From CAWARU01 sp963784575 (GTDB lineage Bacteria > Pseudomonadota > Gammaproteobacteria > UBA6186 > Azoamicaceae), in contig CAWARU010000001.1 in NCBI GenBank assembly GCA_963784575.1, positions 806,001-870,000 of the forward strand: a stretch of 64,000 bases of DNA, read 5' to 3'. The position numbers and the translations under genes were made by a program. Within the stretch, counting starts at the first letter, position 1. Every line of letters starts with the position of its first letter. The notes beneath the pieces are model-generated. The model saw only the letters and a list, made by a program, of their open reading frames with translations. It was not told where the DNA came from and did not search any database. Positions 50,192 to 59,069 of this stretch are shown here, in pieces.

Positions 50192-51194
50192 ACTTCAACC
50201 CCACTTTGGAGGCGGAAATTGGAAAATGTTGAATTCCTTGGGATTTATTTTTGAGTTCTTCTATGGACGCTTGATTTAGAGTACCTAAGCCAATAACGCA
50301 GTCCCCTAGCCCTGCTCCTGAAATTTTAGCGCCATAAATTTGCTTGGAGGCGCGTAAGGATTCTACAATGGCATCCAAAATTTTATTAGAAACACCCAGT
50401 GCGGTTTGCAAACCTTGATGGATATTCATAAGAAGACCAAGACTTTCCCAATCTGCGTTTTGATGTGCATTCCGAGCGCTTTCGGTGCAGGCAGCAATAG
50501 TTTTAAAGAGTTGTTCGATGATGGTTGGATTGCGATTATAGGCTTTTTCTACTTGCTTTATCACAAGCGGTGTTGGAACTTTGGCACCGGAATAGATGGC
50601 GAGGAGCGGGGGTAGATGTTCTAGACATTCAACGGATGGGGGCACAGAAGGCACCTTCAGGGGCATCTGATAAGAAATCACGCCGCCGAAGATACTGGCT
50701 GCTGCATCTGCTCCGGAGCCAATCCCTTGGATTCTGCGAATGACGGCGTGGGCTTTTGTCAATAAGGCAATATTTTGCTCATGGGTATTGCAGCTATCAC
50801 TTTTATCACCTTCGATTTGTTGAAATTTTTCCAACGCCGCTAACGTTGCTACCACAACTGCAGCGGAAGATCCAAAACCTACCGTATGAGAAAATTCTGA
50901 TTCAATCCAAAGCTCAAAGCCTTGAGTGAGAGCATGCCGCTCTTCTAGAATGGCGGCGAGGACGAATTGAAACGGAGTTTGGATTTCAAGCGAATCAAGA
51001 TGGGTACGGAGACTGCCGAGATGCGAAGAGATGGAAACTGATCGATCATTTGCATCACTTTTCGGAATAAGCGTGACGGTGATGCGTCGATCGATGGCAG
51101 CTACTAAAGCGGGATGATTGTAAAGCACTGCATGCTCACCCATCAGCATGAGAGATCCTGGAGCAGAAACTTTAATTAACGAGCCGGGTTCCAC
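50184..51194 (-). CDS. GHMP kinase of the mevalonate pathway (phosphomevalonate kinase candidate)
   Basis: This protein of about 336 residues has KVSAPGSLMLMGEHAVLYNHPALVAAI, then HTVGFGSSAAVVVATLAAL (ATP-binding GHMP motif), and IGSGADAAASIFGGVIS. It resembles mevalonate kinase, but a second, more canonical mevalonate kinase lies directly upstream, so this copy is likely to act on phosphomevalonate or to be a divergent paralogue. A GTG at 51194 with AAGGAG six bases upstream is preferred; the frame opens at 51230. It overlaps the preceding gene by 23 bases. Confidence 0.85.
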   Translation of the reverse strand: MEPGSLIKVSAPGSLMLMGEHAVLYNHPALVAAIDRRITVTLIPKSDANDRSVSISSHLGSLRTHLDSLEIQTPFQFVLAAILEERHALTQGFELWIESEFSHTVGFGSSAAVVVATLAALEKFQQIEGDKSDSCNTHEQNIALLTKAHAVIRRIQGIGSGADAAASIFGGVISYQMPLKVPSVPPSVECLEHLPPLLAIYSGAKVPTPLVIKQVEKAYNRNPTIIEQLFKTIAACTESARNAHQNADWESLGLLMNIHQGLQTALGVSNKILDAIVESLRASKQIYGAKISGAGLGDCVIGLGTLNQASIEELKNKSQGIQHFPISASKVGLKYE

Positions 51195-52251
51195 ACAAAT
51201 CTCCTTGAACTTTTTGAAAGGAATAGCCAAAATTATTGATTAGGCGTAAAGCTCTTTTCTCTTCCTCTGGATCCAGAGGATCTGTGACGAGCAGCACTAT
51301 ACCAGCTGCATCGCCTTGAATACTTCCCGCGCCGCAAATTTTGGCAGCACAGCCTTCTTTCTCTACTGAATGAATAAATTCCTGGACTTTTGGCGTTACC
51401 ACACCAATTTTGTTGAGCAGAGTATGGTTAGCGCGAATGCATTCTTTTATATCGGGCATCTTCTCTGCTTTATCAAAACTCAGAGTGACATCAGCAAAAT
51501 CGCGGCCGATGTTTGTTTTTTCAAAATGCTTCGCTACAGAAGCAACACATTGTCCGGTAGTCGATTCGGGTTTCCCAGTTTCTACGATCATCAGTGGGAA
51601 TTTTGGGATGGGCCTCTTCTCGGTTTTACCTTGTTCAAACTTAAGGCATCCTCCAGTGAGAACAAGATGCAAGTCTAAACCGCTGGATTTGCCATGTTGC
51701 AGATTCTCAGCTTCTTTGCCTAAATTCAAAAAACTGGATGGATCAAAATCGAGATCGTAGAACTTTGCCAGTGCAAATAAAGTGCTCATGACGGAAGCTG
51801 CTGAGGAACCCATGCCATAACCTATGGGAATATTGGAGGAAGTTTGTACTTCGATACCGGAATTTGGAGTAATATTGCCTTTTTCGAGCAGATTGCTCAC
51901 GGTGAATTGCAGTAATTCAAAAGGTCTTTTCAAGACATCTCGAATGCCGCATTTACCTTCAAGAAAAGCGTGATATTGATTTTGGAGCTCATGCTTCAAG
52001 GAGAAAAGAGTGCTTAAAGTGAAGGATTTTGCATATTTGAGATTCAGAAAATTAAAGAATACAGAGGGGGAAAAAACTGACTGGGGACGCTTTGTTCCGG
52101 AGGAAGTAGTTCCGGAAGAACGAACCGTACTTTCAGCGTAGCGATTCACTGCCAGTGCTATGGCGGGATGCCCATAGACTACGGCATGTTCTCCAGACAG
52201 GATAAGTTTTCCAGGTGCTCTTGCGGTTGCACTAAATTGCCTGATCATCAT
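51172..52251 (-). CDS. mvk: Mevalonate kinase
   Basis: This 359-residue GHMP kinase phosphorylates mevalonate. It has ATARAPGKLILSGEHAVVYGHPAIALAV at the N-terminus, NIPIGYGMGSSAASVMSTLFAL in the ATP-binding loop, KSSGLDLHLVLTGGCLKFE, and CAAKICGAGSIQGDAAGIVL near the C-terminus. A serine/threonine-rich insert (about residues 40-60) is unusual. The ATG overlaps the mvaS stop by 20 bases. The assignment to mevalonate rather than phosphomevalonate rests on the more canonical motifs. Confidence 0.85.
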   Translation of the reverse strand: MMIRQFSATARAPGKLILSGEHAVVYGHPAIALAVNRYAESTVRSSGTTSSGTKRPQSVFSPSVFFNFLNLKYAKSFTLSTLFSLKHELQNQYHAFLEGKCGIRDVLKRPFELLQFTVSNLLEKGNITPNSGIEVQTSSNIPIGYGMGSSAASVMSTLFALAKFYDLDFDPSSFLNLGKEAENLQHGKSSGLDLHLVLTGGCLKFEQGKTEKRPIPKFPLMIVETGKPESTTGQCVASVAKHFEKTNIGRDFADVTLSFDKAEKMPDIKECIRANHTLLNKIGVVTPKVQEFIHSVEKEGCAAKICGAGSIQGDAAGIVLLVTDPLDPEEEKRALRLINNFGYSFQKVQGDLCGTRLVN

Positions 52252-53458
52252 TCACAGTCTTCCTGTCCGGCACTGGTTTGGCATCTTCCACTGTTTTGTA
52301 AATTCTTTTGTGGCTTTCCAAGCCTGCGAGACGATAGCGTCCTTGTTGATAATCAGAAATAATAAAGGCACTGCCATCGATTGGCAAAGCAAAATTGTAG
52401 AAAGTTTCATAGTCCTTAAGCGACAATTCTTCTCGCTTATTTAACATGGCATAATGATAGTTCTTATCCAACATATCTCGATAGTTTTGTTTGACGATGC
52501 CGCTGAAAAATTCCCCTACGCAACCAGAACCATAGCTATAAAAACCAATGCGGCAATTGGAGAGATCTTTCGGTTCATTTTCTAATAGGGAAAGCAGGCT
52601 CAGATAGAGGGCTGCGGTATAACAATTCCCTGTAATGCGCCCATAAAGTAAGGAGGGCCCCAATTGTTCATCGAGCTCTGTTTGAGTCAATTTGGGCAGA
52701 CCATTGAATCTGAGTAAGCATTGATGTGCTTTTTCGACCAATCGAGGTACTGGGACATGATAGCAAAAGCGCTTGTGATCATAAATTTTACGACCAGAGA
52801 TTCCGCTGTACTCTTCCCAAGTTTTTTGAACAACGCGCAAATATAGTTCGCAAGAATACTTGCCTTCTACTATGGCTTCTTCGCGATAATTAGGACGCCA
52901 GAAGTCCATGACATCTTCAGTATGAAATCCGCTCTCGGGCTCAATTTCGAGCAGACGAGGATTTGAAGATAAGAGCAGTGCCACAGCGCCCCCGCCCTGA
53001 GAAGATTCACCGCTGGTATTTAAGCCGTATTTCGCAACATCTGAGGCAATCAATAAGACCTTCTTGTCTGGATTCTGTTTCAACATTGCCAAGGCCATTT
53101 GCAGGCCAGCAGTCGCACTATAGCAAGCTTGTTTCAATTCTACGACGCGGCAGCGCGAAGGAAGATTCAAGAGATTGTGGACAAATATTCCACCCGCTTT
53201 TGATTGGTCAATCGCACTTTCTGTTGCAAACAAAAGCAATTCAATATCATTAGGATCTGCATGACGCATCACGCGATGACCTGCATCCGCCGCCATCGTG
53301 ACCACGTCTTCATCCGGCGGAATAACAGACATTTTCTGTTGTCCCAGTCCGCTAAAATATTTATTGGCATCAACGCCGCGCGCTTCTGCTAGAACTTTTA
53401 AATCTAGGAAATAATTGGTAGTGTAGAAGCTCATTGCATCAATGCCAACTTTAACCAT
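52232..53458 (-). CDS. mvaS: Hydroxymethylglutaryl-CoA synthase
   Basis: This enzyme of about 408 residues condenses acetyl-CoA and acetoacetyl-CoA to HMG-CoA. It has VGIDAMSFYTTNYFLDLKVLAEARG, LLFATESAIDQSKAGGIF, VELKQACYSATAGLQMAL with the catalytic Cys, FHVPVPRLVEKA-like YHVPVPRLVEKAHQ with the active His, and FYSYGSGCVGEFFSG. Length matches bacterial MvaS. The ATG at 53458 has a GGAG just upstream and overlaps mvaA by 8 bases. Confidence 0.95.
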   Translation of the reverse strand: MVKVGIDAMSFYTTNYFLDLKVLAEARGVDANKYFSGLGQQKMSVIPPDEDVVTMAADAGHRVMRHADPNDIELLLFATESAIDQSKAGGIFVHNLLNLPSRCRVVELKQACYSATAGLQMALAMLKQNPDKKVLLIASDVAKYGLNTSGESSQGGGAVALLLSSNPRLLEIEPESGFHTEDVMDFWRPNYREEAIVEGKYSCELYLRVVQKTWEEYSGISGRKIYDHKRFCYHVPVPRLVEKAHQCLLRFNGLPKLTQTELDEQLGPSLLYGRITGNCYTAALYLSLLSLLENEPKDLSNCRIGFYSYGSGCVGEFFSGIVKQNYRDMLDKNYHYAMLNKREELSLKDYETFYNFALPIDGSAFIISDYQQGRYRLAGLESHKRIYKTVEDAKPVPDRKTVNDDQAI

Positions 53459-54611
53459 GTGCAATCTCCGAAGATGCTTTCTTTTCCGCTCTTCTAGCCT
53501 GTAGGCGTTCTAAGCGCAGATGGCTTTTCATTAATTCGCCAGGATTGGTTTGTGCAGCAAGTAATGATAATTCACCACAAAATACTGCAGCAGCAGCGAT
53601 GGCTGCAAGACGTCTGCCATTGGTACCAGGTTTGTTCGATTCCAGGCATCCGAGTTGTTCTAAATTTTTTCTGACAAAATCGTGCTGCTTACCGTTGCCA
53701 ACCGCACCAATGATAAGGTTGGGGAGGGTGACCGAAAAATAAAGCCCTGCTGCTTCTTGCTGATTGCTGCGTCCGGCGCGCTGTAATTCTGTGAATTCTG
53801 TGGGTTCCGTCGATTCCGTGAATTCTGTTTGTTGCAATTCAGCATACACAATGCCTTGCGAACCTTCAATAATATTGGCAGCATCTTGACCGGTTGCGAG
53901 ATAAAATCCTAGCAGCATATTGGCAAAATGAGCATTCGCACTGCGCACCCCGCCAGCAATGATACTGCCAATTAAATTCTTTTTGATATTAAGTTCCACT
54001 ATCTTTTCAGGAGTCGTTCGTAAATACTGCTCACAAATATCCCGTGGAATGTTCATTTCAGCAACCACATATTTGCCGCGGCCCAATATGCCATTCACGG
54101 CACTCGCTTTTTTATCGGTGCAATAATTGCCGCTCACCGACACATATCGCAATCTCGGATAGCGGCTTAAAATCCAGTGTGATAATTCATCGACCGCTTT
54201 GGTGGTCATATTATGACCTGCTGCATCCCCTGTTGACATTGCAAAGCGGATATAAATAAGTTTACCAACTACCTGAGTATGCCAGTCTTTCAATTCCGCA
54301 AACCGGCTGGTGGAGCTTACTACCTTTTCCAATTCTTCGCGAAAACTTCGGAGCGCCGACAAAACATTACTTGCATATTCAGCGTCTGGGGCTTCTAATA
54401 GCAGAGATCGGGTCATGCGGTCATCCAAGAGGGTGACTTTAATACCAGTTGCTAGTCGTGTGATATTCGAGCCGCGTTGCGTTGATGGCCAAAGAGGTGT
54501 TTCAAAAGTTGCGAGCGGAATCAATACCTCATCATTCAATACAGAACCCACAATTTTGATGGGACCTATATGACGCATGGGAATTGCTGCAAATTCCTGA
54601 ATTTTTTTCAA
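53451..54611 (-). CDS. mvaA: Hydroxymethylglutaryl-CoA reductase
   Basis: This 386-residue protein reduces HMG-CoA to mevalonate and is the first gene of the mevalonate run. It has PLATFETPLW, RFAMSTGDAAGHNMTTKA, VSGNYCTDKKASAVNGILGRGK with the catalytic Lys, the GQDAAN Asp region, and MKSHLRL with the late His. The motifs resemble class I-type HMG-CoA reductases. A Glu/Thr/Phe-rich stretch at about residue 265 comes from five 9-base repeats. The start is TTG at 54611 with GAGG upstream; no ATG fits. Confidence 0.92.
   Translation of the reverse strand: MKKIQEFAAIPMRHIGPIKIVGSVLNDEVLIPLATFETPLWPSTQRGSNITRLATGIKVTLLDDRMTRSLLLEAPDAEYASNVLSALRSFREELEKVVSSTSRFAELKDWHTQVVGKLIYIRFAMSTGDAAGHNMTTKAVDELSHWILSRYPRLRYVSVSGNYCTDKKASAVNGILGRGKYVVAEMNIPRDICEQYLRTTPEKIVELNIKKNLIGSIIAGGVRSANAHFANMLLGFYLATGQDAANIIEGSQGIVYAELQQTEFTESTEPTEFTELQRAGRSNQQEAAGLYFSVTLPNLIIGAVGNGKQHDFVRKNLEQLGCLESNKPGTNGRRLAAIAAAAVFCGELSLLAAQTNPGELMKSHLRLERLQARRAEKKASSEIAHG
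53787..53831. repeat. Five 9-bp tandem repeats inside mvaA
   Basis: Units of the form TTC(T/C)GTGAA are repeated five times with small changes, keeping the mvaA frame open and adding a Glu/Phe/Thr/Ser-rich loop. Confidence 0.85.
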
Positions 54612-55045
54612 ATTCGACCTCGCAGTTAGCAGTTTGCTTGCATGTCTTCCGGCCAGATTTATCGCCTTCCGGTTGCAGAACTCGCACTTCCGTCTTTGCT
54701 AGATTCCTGTTATCGAGAATGACAATATCCTAGGGTTTATACTGTAGACAGCATTATACGCATCGGATGGCCCTATTTCAACTAAAATAGTTTGGGAGAT
54801 GGCTTCAATTATTTTATTATCTAACTAAATAGAACCTATTATATCATCCATGTGGCTATCGTTAGGAATGAAAAGCTTATTTTCTGAGGAAAATATCAGT
54901 GGTTTTTTTATTTTTAATCTATTATCATGCTTTTGTAGACTAACTATATTGATCTATAGGCGACAACTCGTCGAATGATAACAGGCTTAGAATTTTATTA
55001 TTTTATCAAGTAGCGTAAGTAAATTAACTTAAAAAAGGAGGACCT
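54612..55045. other. Intergenic region between mvaA and the first FG-GAP gene
   Basis: This divergent gap of about 430 bases must hold promoters for the mevalonate operon and the FG-GAP gene. It contains no ORF or RNA gene I can support, and I cannot place either promoter firmly. Confidence 0.4.
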
Positions 55046-56119
55046 ATGCCAAATCCTGAACAGAATCAAGAACAAATTCCTAAACAAAGACCAGTCCGTG
55101 CTTCTATCCTGGATGCTTTAAAATATGCTGCAGCAGCTTATTTATTTATAAGAGGCGTTTCATGGTTGATTAAACCAGCTAAAGCTGAACTAGATTCGAA
55201 TACGCTTATAAAAGTATGGGACCCAGAATCACATTGGCCTTCTCCTATTGAACCAGCAGTATCAGAACCAATTGTGATTAATGAAGATTGTGATGCGTAT
55301 TCAATCTCAACATCCGATAGATTAAAAGAGATCGAAACGAGATGGAACCAAAAATCAGAATTGGAAAAATTTAGAGAGTTTGATTCTGCATATCAGCTTT
55401 GTTTCTATAGATTCGGCAGTGGGGGCTCTGAGAGAGCAAAGAATAAATTCACAAAGTCATTTTTCCTTAATTTGAATCGTAGGCATGATGAATTAGAACA
55501 AGATCTCTATGTTTCTAATTATGGCACCAGTGAATTAATCGAAGCGCCACACATTTTTGAGGATTTTGAAGCGTTCAGGAATGAAGAAAATGGACAATGT
55601 TCTAGGTTAGATGTCTTTGGTGAAATGAATATGAATGGTTACAAAGTAGATAGCTTCCAAGATGATGGCATACAAGATTTCGTTATACCTGAGTTGTCAT
55701 TTACCGTGCCACAAATACAGAATAACTACTTCGACATCGTATATAACCAGGCCGGTGGAGCGTATGTAATATTTGGTAAACCTCATGATAATTGGGATAT
55801 TTTTGAACATATTAACACAGTTAATGGCTATCTTATAAATGGCTTTACAAAATCTGATTGAGATAGCGATACAGTACTTTTTATACATGATGGAAGCTCT
55901 GAACCCCCTTCTTCCCCTTTCATCGATGTTAGGGAAGATAGCACTCCTCCAACGAAACCTTTTGGTTTTTTTATACGTGGTTTAGAAATGACTGATAAAT
56001 CAAAAGAGGATCTTGATTGTGATTCTGACTTGAATAAAGAGGGCATATCTGATTCGGCTACAGAACCTTTTAATAAATCTCTCGCTAAACTACCCATTAA
56101 AAGATCAATGACAGTTTAA
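55046..56119 (+). pseudogene. FG-GAP-type protein, copy 1, with one in-frame TGA
   Basis: The frame runs from an ATG with AAAGGAGG to a TAA at 56119 (358 codons), interrupted only by TGA at 55859-55861 (codon 272). The intact copy at 59284 has 355 codons, so the lengths agree. The N-terminus has a hydrophobic segment (ILDALKYAAAAYLFIRGV), then SHWPSPIEPAVSEPIVINEDCD, FSN-like SNYGTSELIEAPHIFEDFEA, and a Ca-binding-like DVFGEMN.NG region. The downstream part ends DSATEPFNKSLAKLPIKRSMTV as in the other copies. It may be read through or be a recent pseudogene. Confidence 0.8.
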
Positions 56120-56161
56120 TCCGAAATCGCTTCAGAAAATTGCATTCACGGTTTTCTCAAT

Positions 56162-56190
56162 CTGCCCATGAACGGTAATTGTGTTCATGG
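56162..56190. repeat. Hairpin downstream of FG-GAP copy 1
   Basis: Perfect 10-bp arms (GCCCATGAAC / GTTCATGGGC) surround a 9-base loop. An identical 29-base hairpin follows FG-GAP copy 3. There is no clear U-tract, so a terminator function is unproven. Confidence 0.7.
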
Positions 56191-56210
56191 GCAGCACCTC
56201 CACAGTTGCG

Positions 56211-56858
56211 TTATTCCAAAGTCTCAGCCTGCATTTTCTTCCTTCTTGTAAAATCCTTTTTTGTAATATTGAATAACACTTTTCCAGAGGTTCTCTGAAT
56301 ACTAATATTACCTGAAGACGGATCAAAACTATAAGTAAAATAACAATGATGGCGAGGATTGCTTAATACCTTCGGGCTAAATATCACCGCATTGGTACCT
56401 TGGCATCTTGCTGATGGGGCAAGTAAACCGGGATGTCCTTCGTTAAATACCCTTCTACCAATTTCTTGGCTAAAACCATACGCATTTGAAATCAACTTAG
56501 GATAATGTTTGTACCCTTCGCTAATATCAATTAAAATTGCCTTGCAAGAAACTTCATACAATGCTCTTTCTTGAATTATTTTTTCCCTTAATCCCTCAAT
56601 TTGTGACTCACGTACCATCATATGATATGCAGTTTCATAAATTGTAGTTTCTATATTGAGAGAACCATACCAAACTGGGAATCTTCCATCGCTGTAACGG
56701 CTTGACATATAGGGTTCCGTCTCAAATGGATAGGCAATAGCTGTATTATAATGAAACTCTCTCGAAATCCCTGTTGGTAACCCCTTCTTCGACATTTCTT
56801 CCACAACTGAAGCTATCTCGGACGTTTTTTCATCAGAATCATTTATATCATCAAACAA
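56211..56858 (-). CDS. RES-domain toxin, N-terminus possibly frameshifted
   Basis: This protein of about 215 residues has the RES landmarks RYSDGRFPVWYGSLNIETTIYETAYH, with Arg, Tyr and Glu in the expected places, followed by FSQEIGRRVFNEGHPGLLAPSARC. RES toxins degrade NAD+ and are paired with Xre/MbcA-type antitoxins, one of which lies directly upstream. The frame has no good start: it opens at TTG 56858, while upstream codons give KYHLIRKSEDLFDDI out of register with an ATG at 56938. A slip in the T5 run near 56885 would restore a normal N-terminus. The toxin may therefore be inactive. Confidence 0.8.
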   Translation of the reverse strand: MFDDINDSDEKTSEIASVVEEMSKKGLPTGISREFHYNTAIAYPFETEPYMSSRYSDGRFPVWYGSLNIETTIYETAYHMMVRESQIEGLREKIIQERALYEVSCKAILIDISEGYKHYPKLISNAYGFSQEIGRRVFNEGHPGLLAPSARCQGTNAVIFSPKVLSNPRHHCYFTYSFDPSSGNISIQRTSGKVLFNITKKDFTRRKKMQAETLE

Positions 56859-56995
56859 ATCTTCCGATTTTCTAATGAGATGATATTTCTAAAAATATCA
56901 TCCAAGAAATCTCTATTATTTGAAAACAAATTATTCATCTTGTTCAATACGCTACTGTAACAATTTTTATTTAAGTTTACCGATCTCTTTCGAAA

Positions 56996-57397
56996 TCAAG
57001 ATATCGCGCAATTTTTGCAAGCCCAATAATCCCCTGATTCTGTCATGATCTCTATAGGCATTTGATTAGCAAATGCCAAATTTCTTCGTTTAACCCAAGA
57101 ATATCGAATCGCTTCATTTTTAGGATAAAATAATCGCAATGATTTATGGATTGAAAGCAGCAATGCAGCGCGATCGAATAGATCCCTAGTATTTGGAAGA
57201 GGTTTTTCACCCTTTTTGTAAGGAGTTAATAGTGCTCGGCTGCTTGGACTTAATCCTAAGAGATTTAATTGAATTGCAGTATCCAAGTCCCAACGCTCAA
57301 ATAGATTCAAAAGAAGTTTGGCCAGTTTTTTACGGCTTTCTTCTGAATATACATCCAGTGTAGAACCTGAGCTGCTTGAAGAATAATGAAGCCCCAT
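56996..57397 (-). CDS. Xre/MbcA/ParS-type antitoxin
   Basis: This 133-residue protein has a central helical region (KLAKLLLNLFERWDLDTAIQLNLLGLSPSSRALL) that fits a small HTH fold. Its C-terminal toxin-binding part is LLLSIHKSLRLFYPKNEAIRYSWVKRRNLAFANQMPIEIM, the pattern of MbcA/ParS antitoxins that pair with RES toxins. The ATG has GAGGGGG upstream. It is 137 bases upstream of the toxin and probably represses the shared promoter. Confidence 0.85.
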   Translation of the reverse strand: MGLHYSSSSSGSTLDVYSEESRKKLAKLLLNLFERWDLDTAIQLNLLGLSPSSRALLTPYKKGEKPLPNTRDLFDRAALLLSIHKSLRLFYPKNEAIRYSWVKRRNLAFANQMPIEIMTESGDYWACKNCAIS

Positions 57398-57420
57398 AAA
57401 TACCCCCTCTACTGTTTAAG

Positions 57421-57441
57421 TATAAACATTTATTGTTTATA
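57421..57441. promoter_or_regulatory. Candidate operator of the toxin-antitoxin operon
   Basis: A perfect 8-bp inverted repeat (TATAAACA / TGTTTATA) with a 5-base spacer lies about 23 bases upstream of the antitoxin start. Its position fits an autoregulatory site; function is inferred. Confidence 0.45.
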
Positions 57442-57642
57442 AAACAACAGAAAAGTAGGTGATAATACTCTCAAAACATCCTCGCTAAATTACCTCCCTT
57501 TAGCTTTTAAACTATCACTTTTAAACCTATTAAATCTTCAAGTTTAGTAAATTACTTCTTGAAAATTTTCATGTCTGTTTTCAAATTTACTAGAAATTTG
57601 ATAACAAGCAATCGGATTTATATCTAAATCAGGTGTCTGGAT

Positions 57643-57752
57643 CGGGTGATCGGGTGTTAAGTCTCGATTTTGGACAAAAGGATCTGCGCTAAGTCTTATA
57701 TTTGGCTCCAAAGACTTTTGTCCAAAATCGAGACTTAACACCCGATCACCCG
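57643..57752. repeat. Palindromic element, copy A
   Basis: Perfect 38-bp inverted arms (57643-57680 and 57715-57752) enclose a 34-base centre containing GCGCTAAGTCTTATATTTGG. Both arms carry TTAA where copies B and C have TCAA/TTGA, so pairing is kept by matched changes. A partial extra right end follows at about 57753-57780. The rest of the gap 57442-57901 shows no gene. Confidence 0.9.
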
Positions 57753-57901
57753 AGGTTTCGAGACTTGACCCTCGAGGTTTTTGTTCGTAAAATAAATATG
57801 TTTAATTTCAGCGACAATTGTTTTGAAGAAACGAGACTTAAAATTTATATTTATTATTGATTTAGCAAAATAAGTAATTTAACTTAACTAAAGAGGTTCC
57901 G

Positions 57902-58871
57902 ATGCCAAATCCAACTCAAAGATCTAGTACGTAGTTCTATCATGACTGTTTTAAAATATGTTGGAACAGCTGTTTTATTTATAAGAGGCGTTGGTGGCTT
58001 TTCATGGTTTGCGAAAATACCAGAAGCTCCGTTAGATTCTAAAATTCTTATTAAAGTTTGGCATCCAGGATCAGATTTACCTCGTCCTATAGAACCATCT
58101 GTATCAACACCAATTGTGATGGATGAATTTTGTGATTTGTATTCAATCTCTTCATACGATAGATTAAAGGAAATCGAAATGAGATGGATCAGAAATCCGA
58201 GTTGGAAAAAGTTAGAGAGTTCAGTTCTGTTTCGAAGCTTTGTTTCGATAGATTCGATAGTTGCTGCGGTTCTGAGAAAAAGCGCGCGCATGATATATAC
58301 TCAGACTCATTTTTCCATGAATTGCTTCATAAGCGTGATGAATTAGAATTCGATCTTGATGTTTCTAATTATGGCACTAGCCCATTGTTCGAAACTCCAC
58401 ACATTTTAGACGAATTTGAATCAATCCAGAACAAAGAATATGTACGATGTTCTAGGTTAGATGTCTTTGATGAAATAAATGATGATGGCATACAAGATCT
58501 CAATATTCCAGAGGCATATTTATATCCAAATTATCCGTATAAAATATGTTCTAAGGCTGGTCCCGGTGTACTTTATATCTGGTGAACCCGACAAGAATGT
58601 CTTTAGTATTAATCATATAGGAGATATAAATGGTGATGGGGAACCAGATTTTATGATTAAATCTCCGTCTGATAGAGTATACGTAGGATTCGGTATAACC
58701 CCCAGAAATGTGGCAGTTCCAACCTCTCAGGTTTTTATGATAACTGGTTTCTCTGAGAAAGTTGTTGATTGTGACACAAGCTTGGATGAAGAAAGCGTAA
58801 CTGATTCTGCTGTAGAACCGTTTAATACATCTCTAGCTAGACTACCCATTAAAAAATCAATGACAGTTTAA
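57902..58871 (+). pseudogene. FG-GAP-type protein, copy 2, degraded
   Basis: The sequence is homologous to copies 1 and 3 from its ATGCCAAATCC start to the SMTV tail and TAA at 58871, but the frame is broken at least three times. The N-terminal codons read into TAG at 57932, the frame shifts near 58185 (after EIEMRW), and again near 58570 (after KAGPG). Segments such as SNYGTSPLFETPHILDEFESI, GDINGDGEPDFMI and EESVTDSAVEPFNTSLA identify it. It is a clear pseudogene. Confidence 0.85.
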
Positions 58872-58916
58872 TCCGAAAACGCTTCAGAAAATTGCATTCT
58901 CGGTTTTCTCAACCTG

Positions 58917-58968
58917 CACAGTTGCGTTATTCCAAAGTCTCAGCCTGCATTTTCTTCCTTCTTGTAAA
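58917..58968 (-). pseudogene. Remnant of the 3' end of a second RES toxin gene
   Basis: About 52 bases match the end of the RES gene and its flank at about 56200-56252 almost exactly, including the last codons (FTRRKKMQAETLE region). The rest of the gene is missing; palindromic element B starts 6 bases later. Confidence 0.8.
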
Positions 58969-58973
58969 TGAGA

Positions 58974-59069
58974 TCGGGTGTCAAGTCTCGATTTTGGACA
59001 AAAGGATTTGCGCTAAGTCTTATATTTGGATCCAAAGACTTTTGTCCAAAATCGAGACTTGACACCCGA
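58974..59069. repeat. Palindromic element, copy B
   Basis: Perfect 31-bp arms (58974-59004 and 59039-59069) enclose a 34-base centre nearly identical to copy A. It is joined to the truncated RES remnant. The remaining sequence to 59283 holds no gene. Confidence 0.9.

Noticed and set aside
11275..55861. Use of UGA as Trp (alternative genetic code)
   Set aside because: Two in-frame TGA codons were seen, but Trp is encoded by TGG throughout, and TGA ends several intact genes in the window, for example at 25128-25130 and 26608-26610.
57544..57741. Small minus-strand protein gene
   Set aside because: Most of it is the left and right arms of palindromic element A; only the last 20 or so codons resemble another locus, and no start signal is present.
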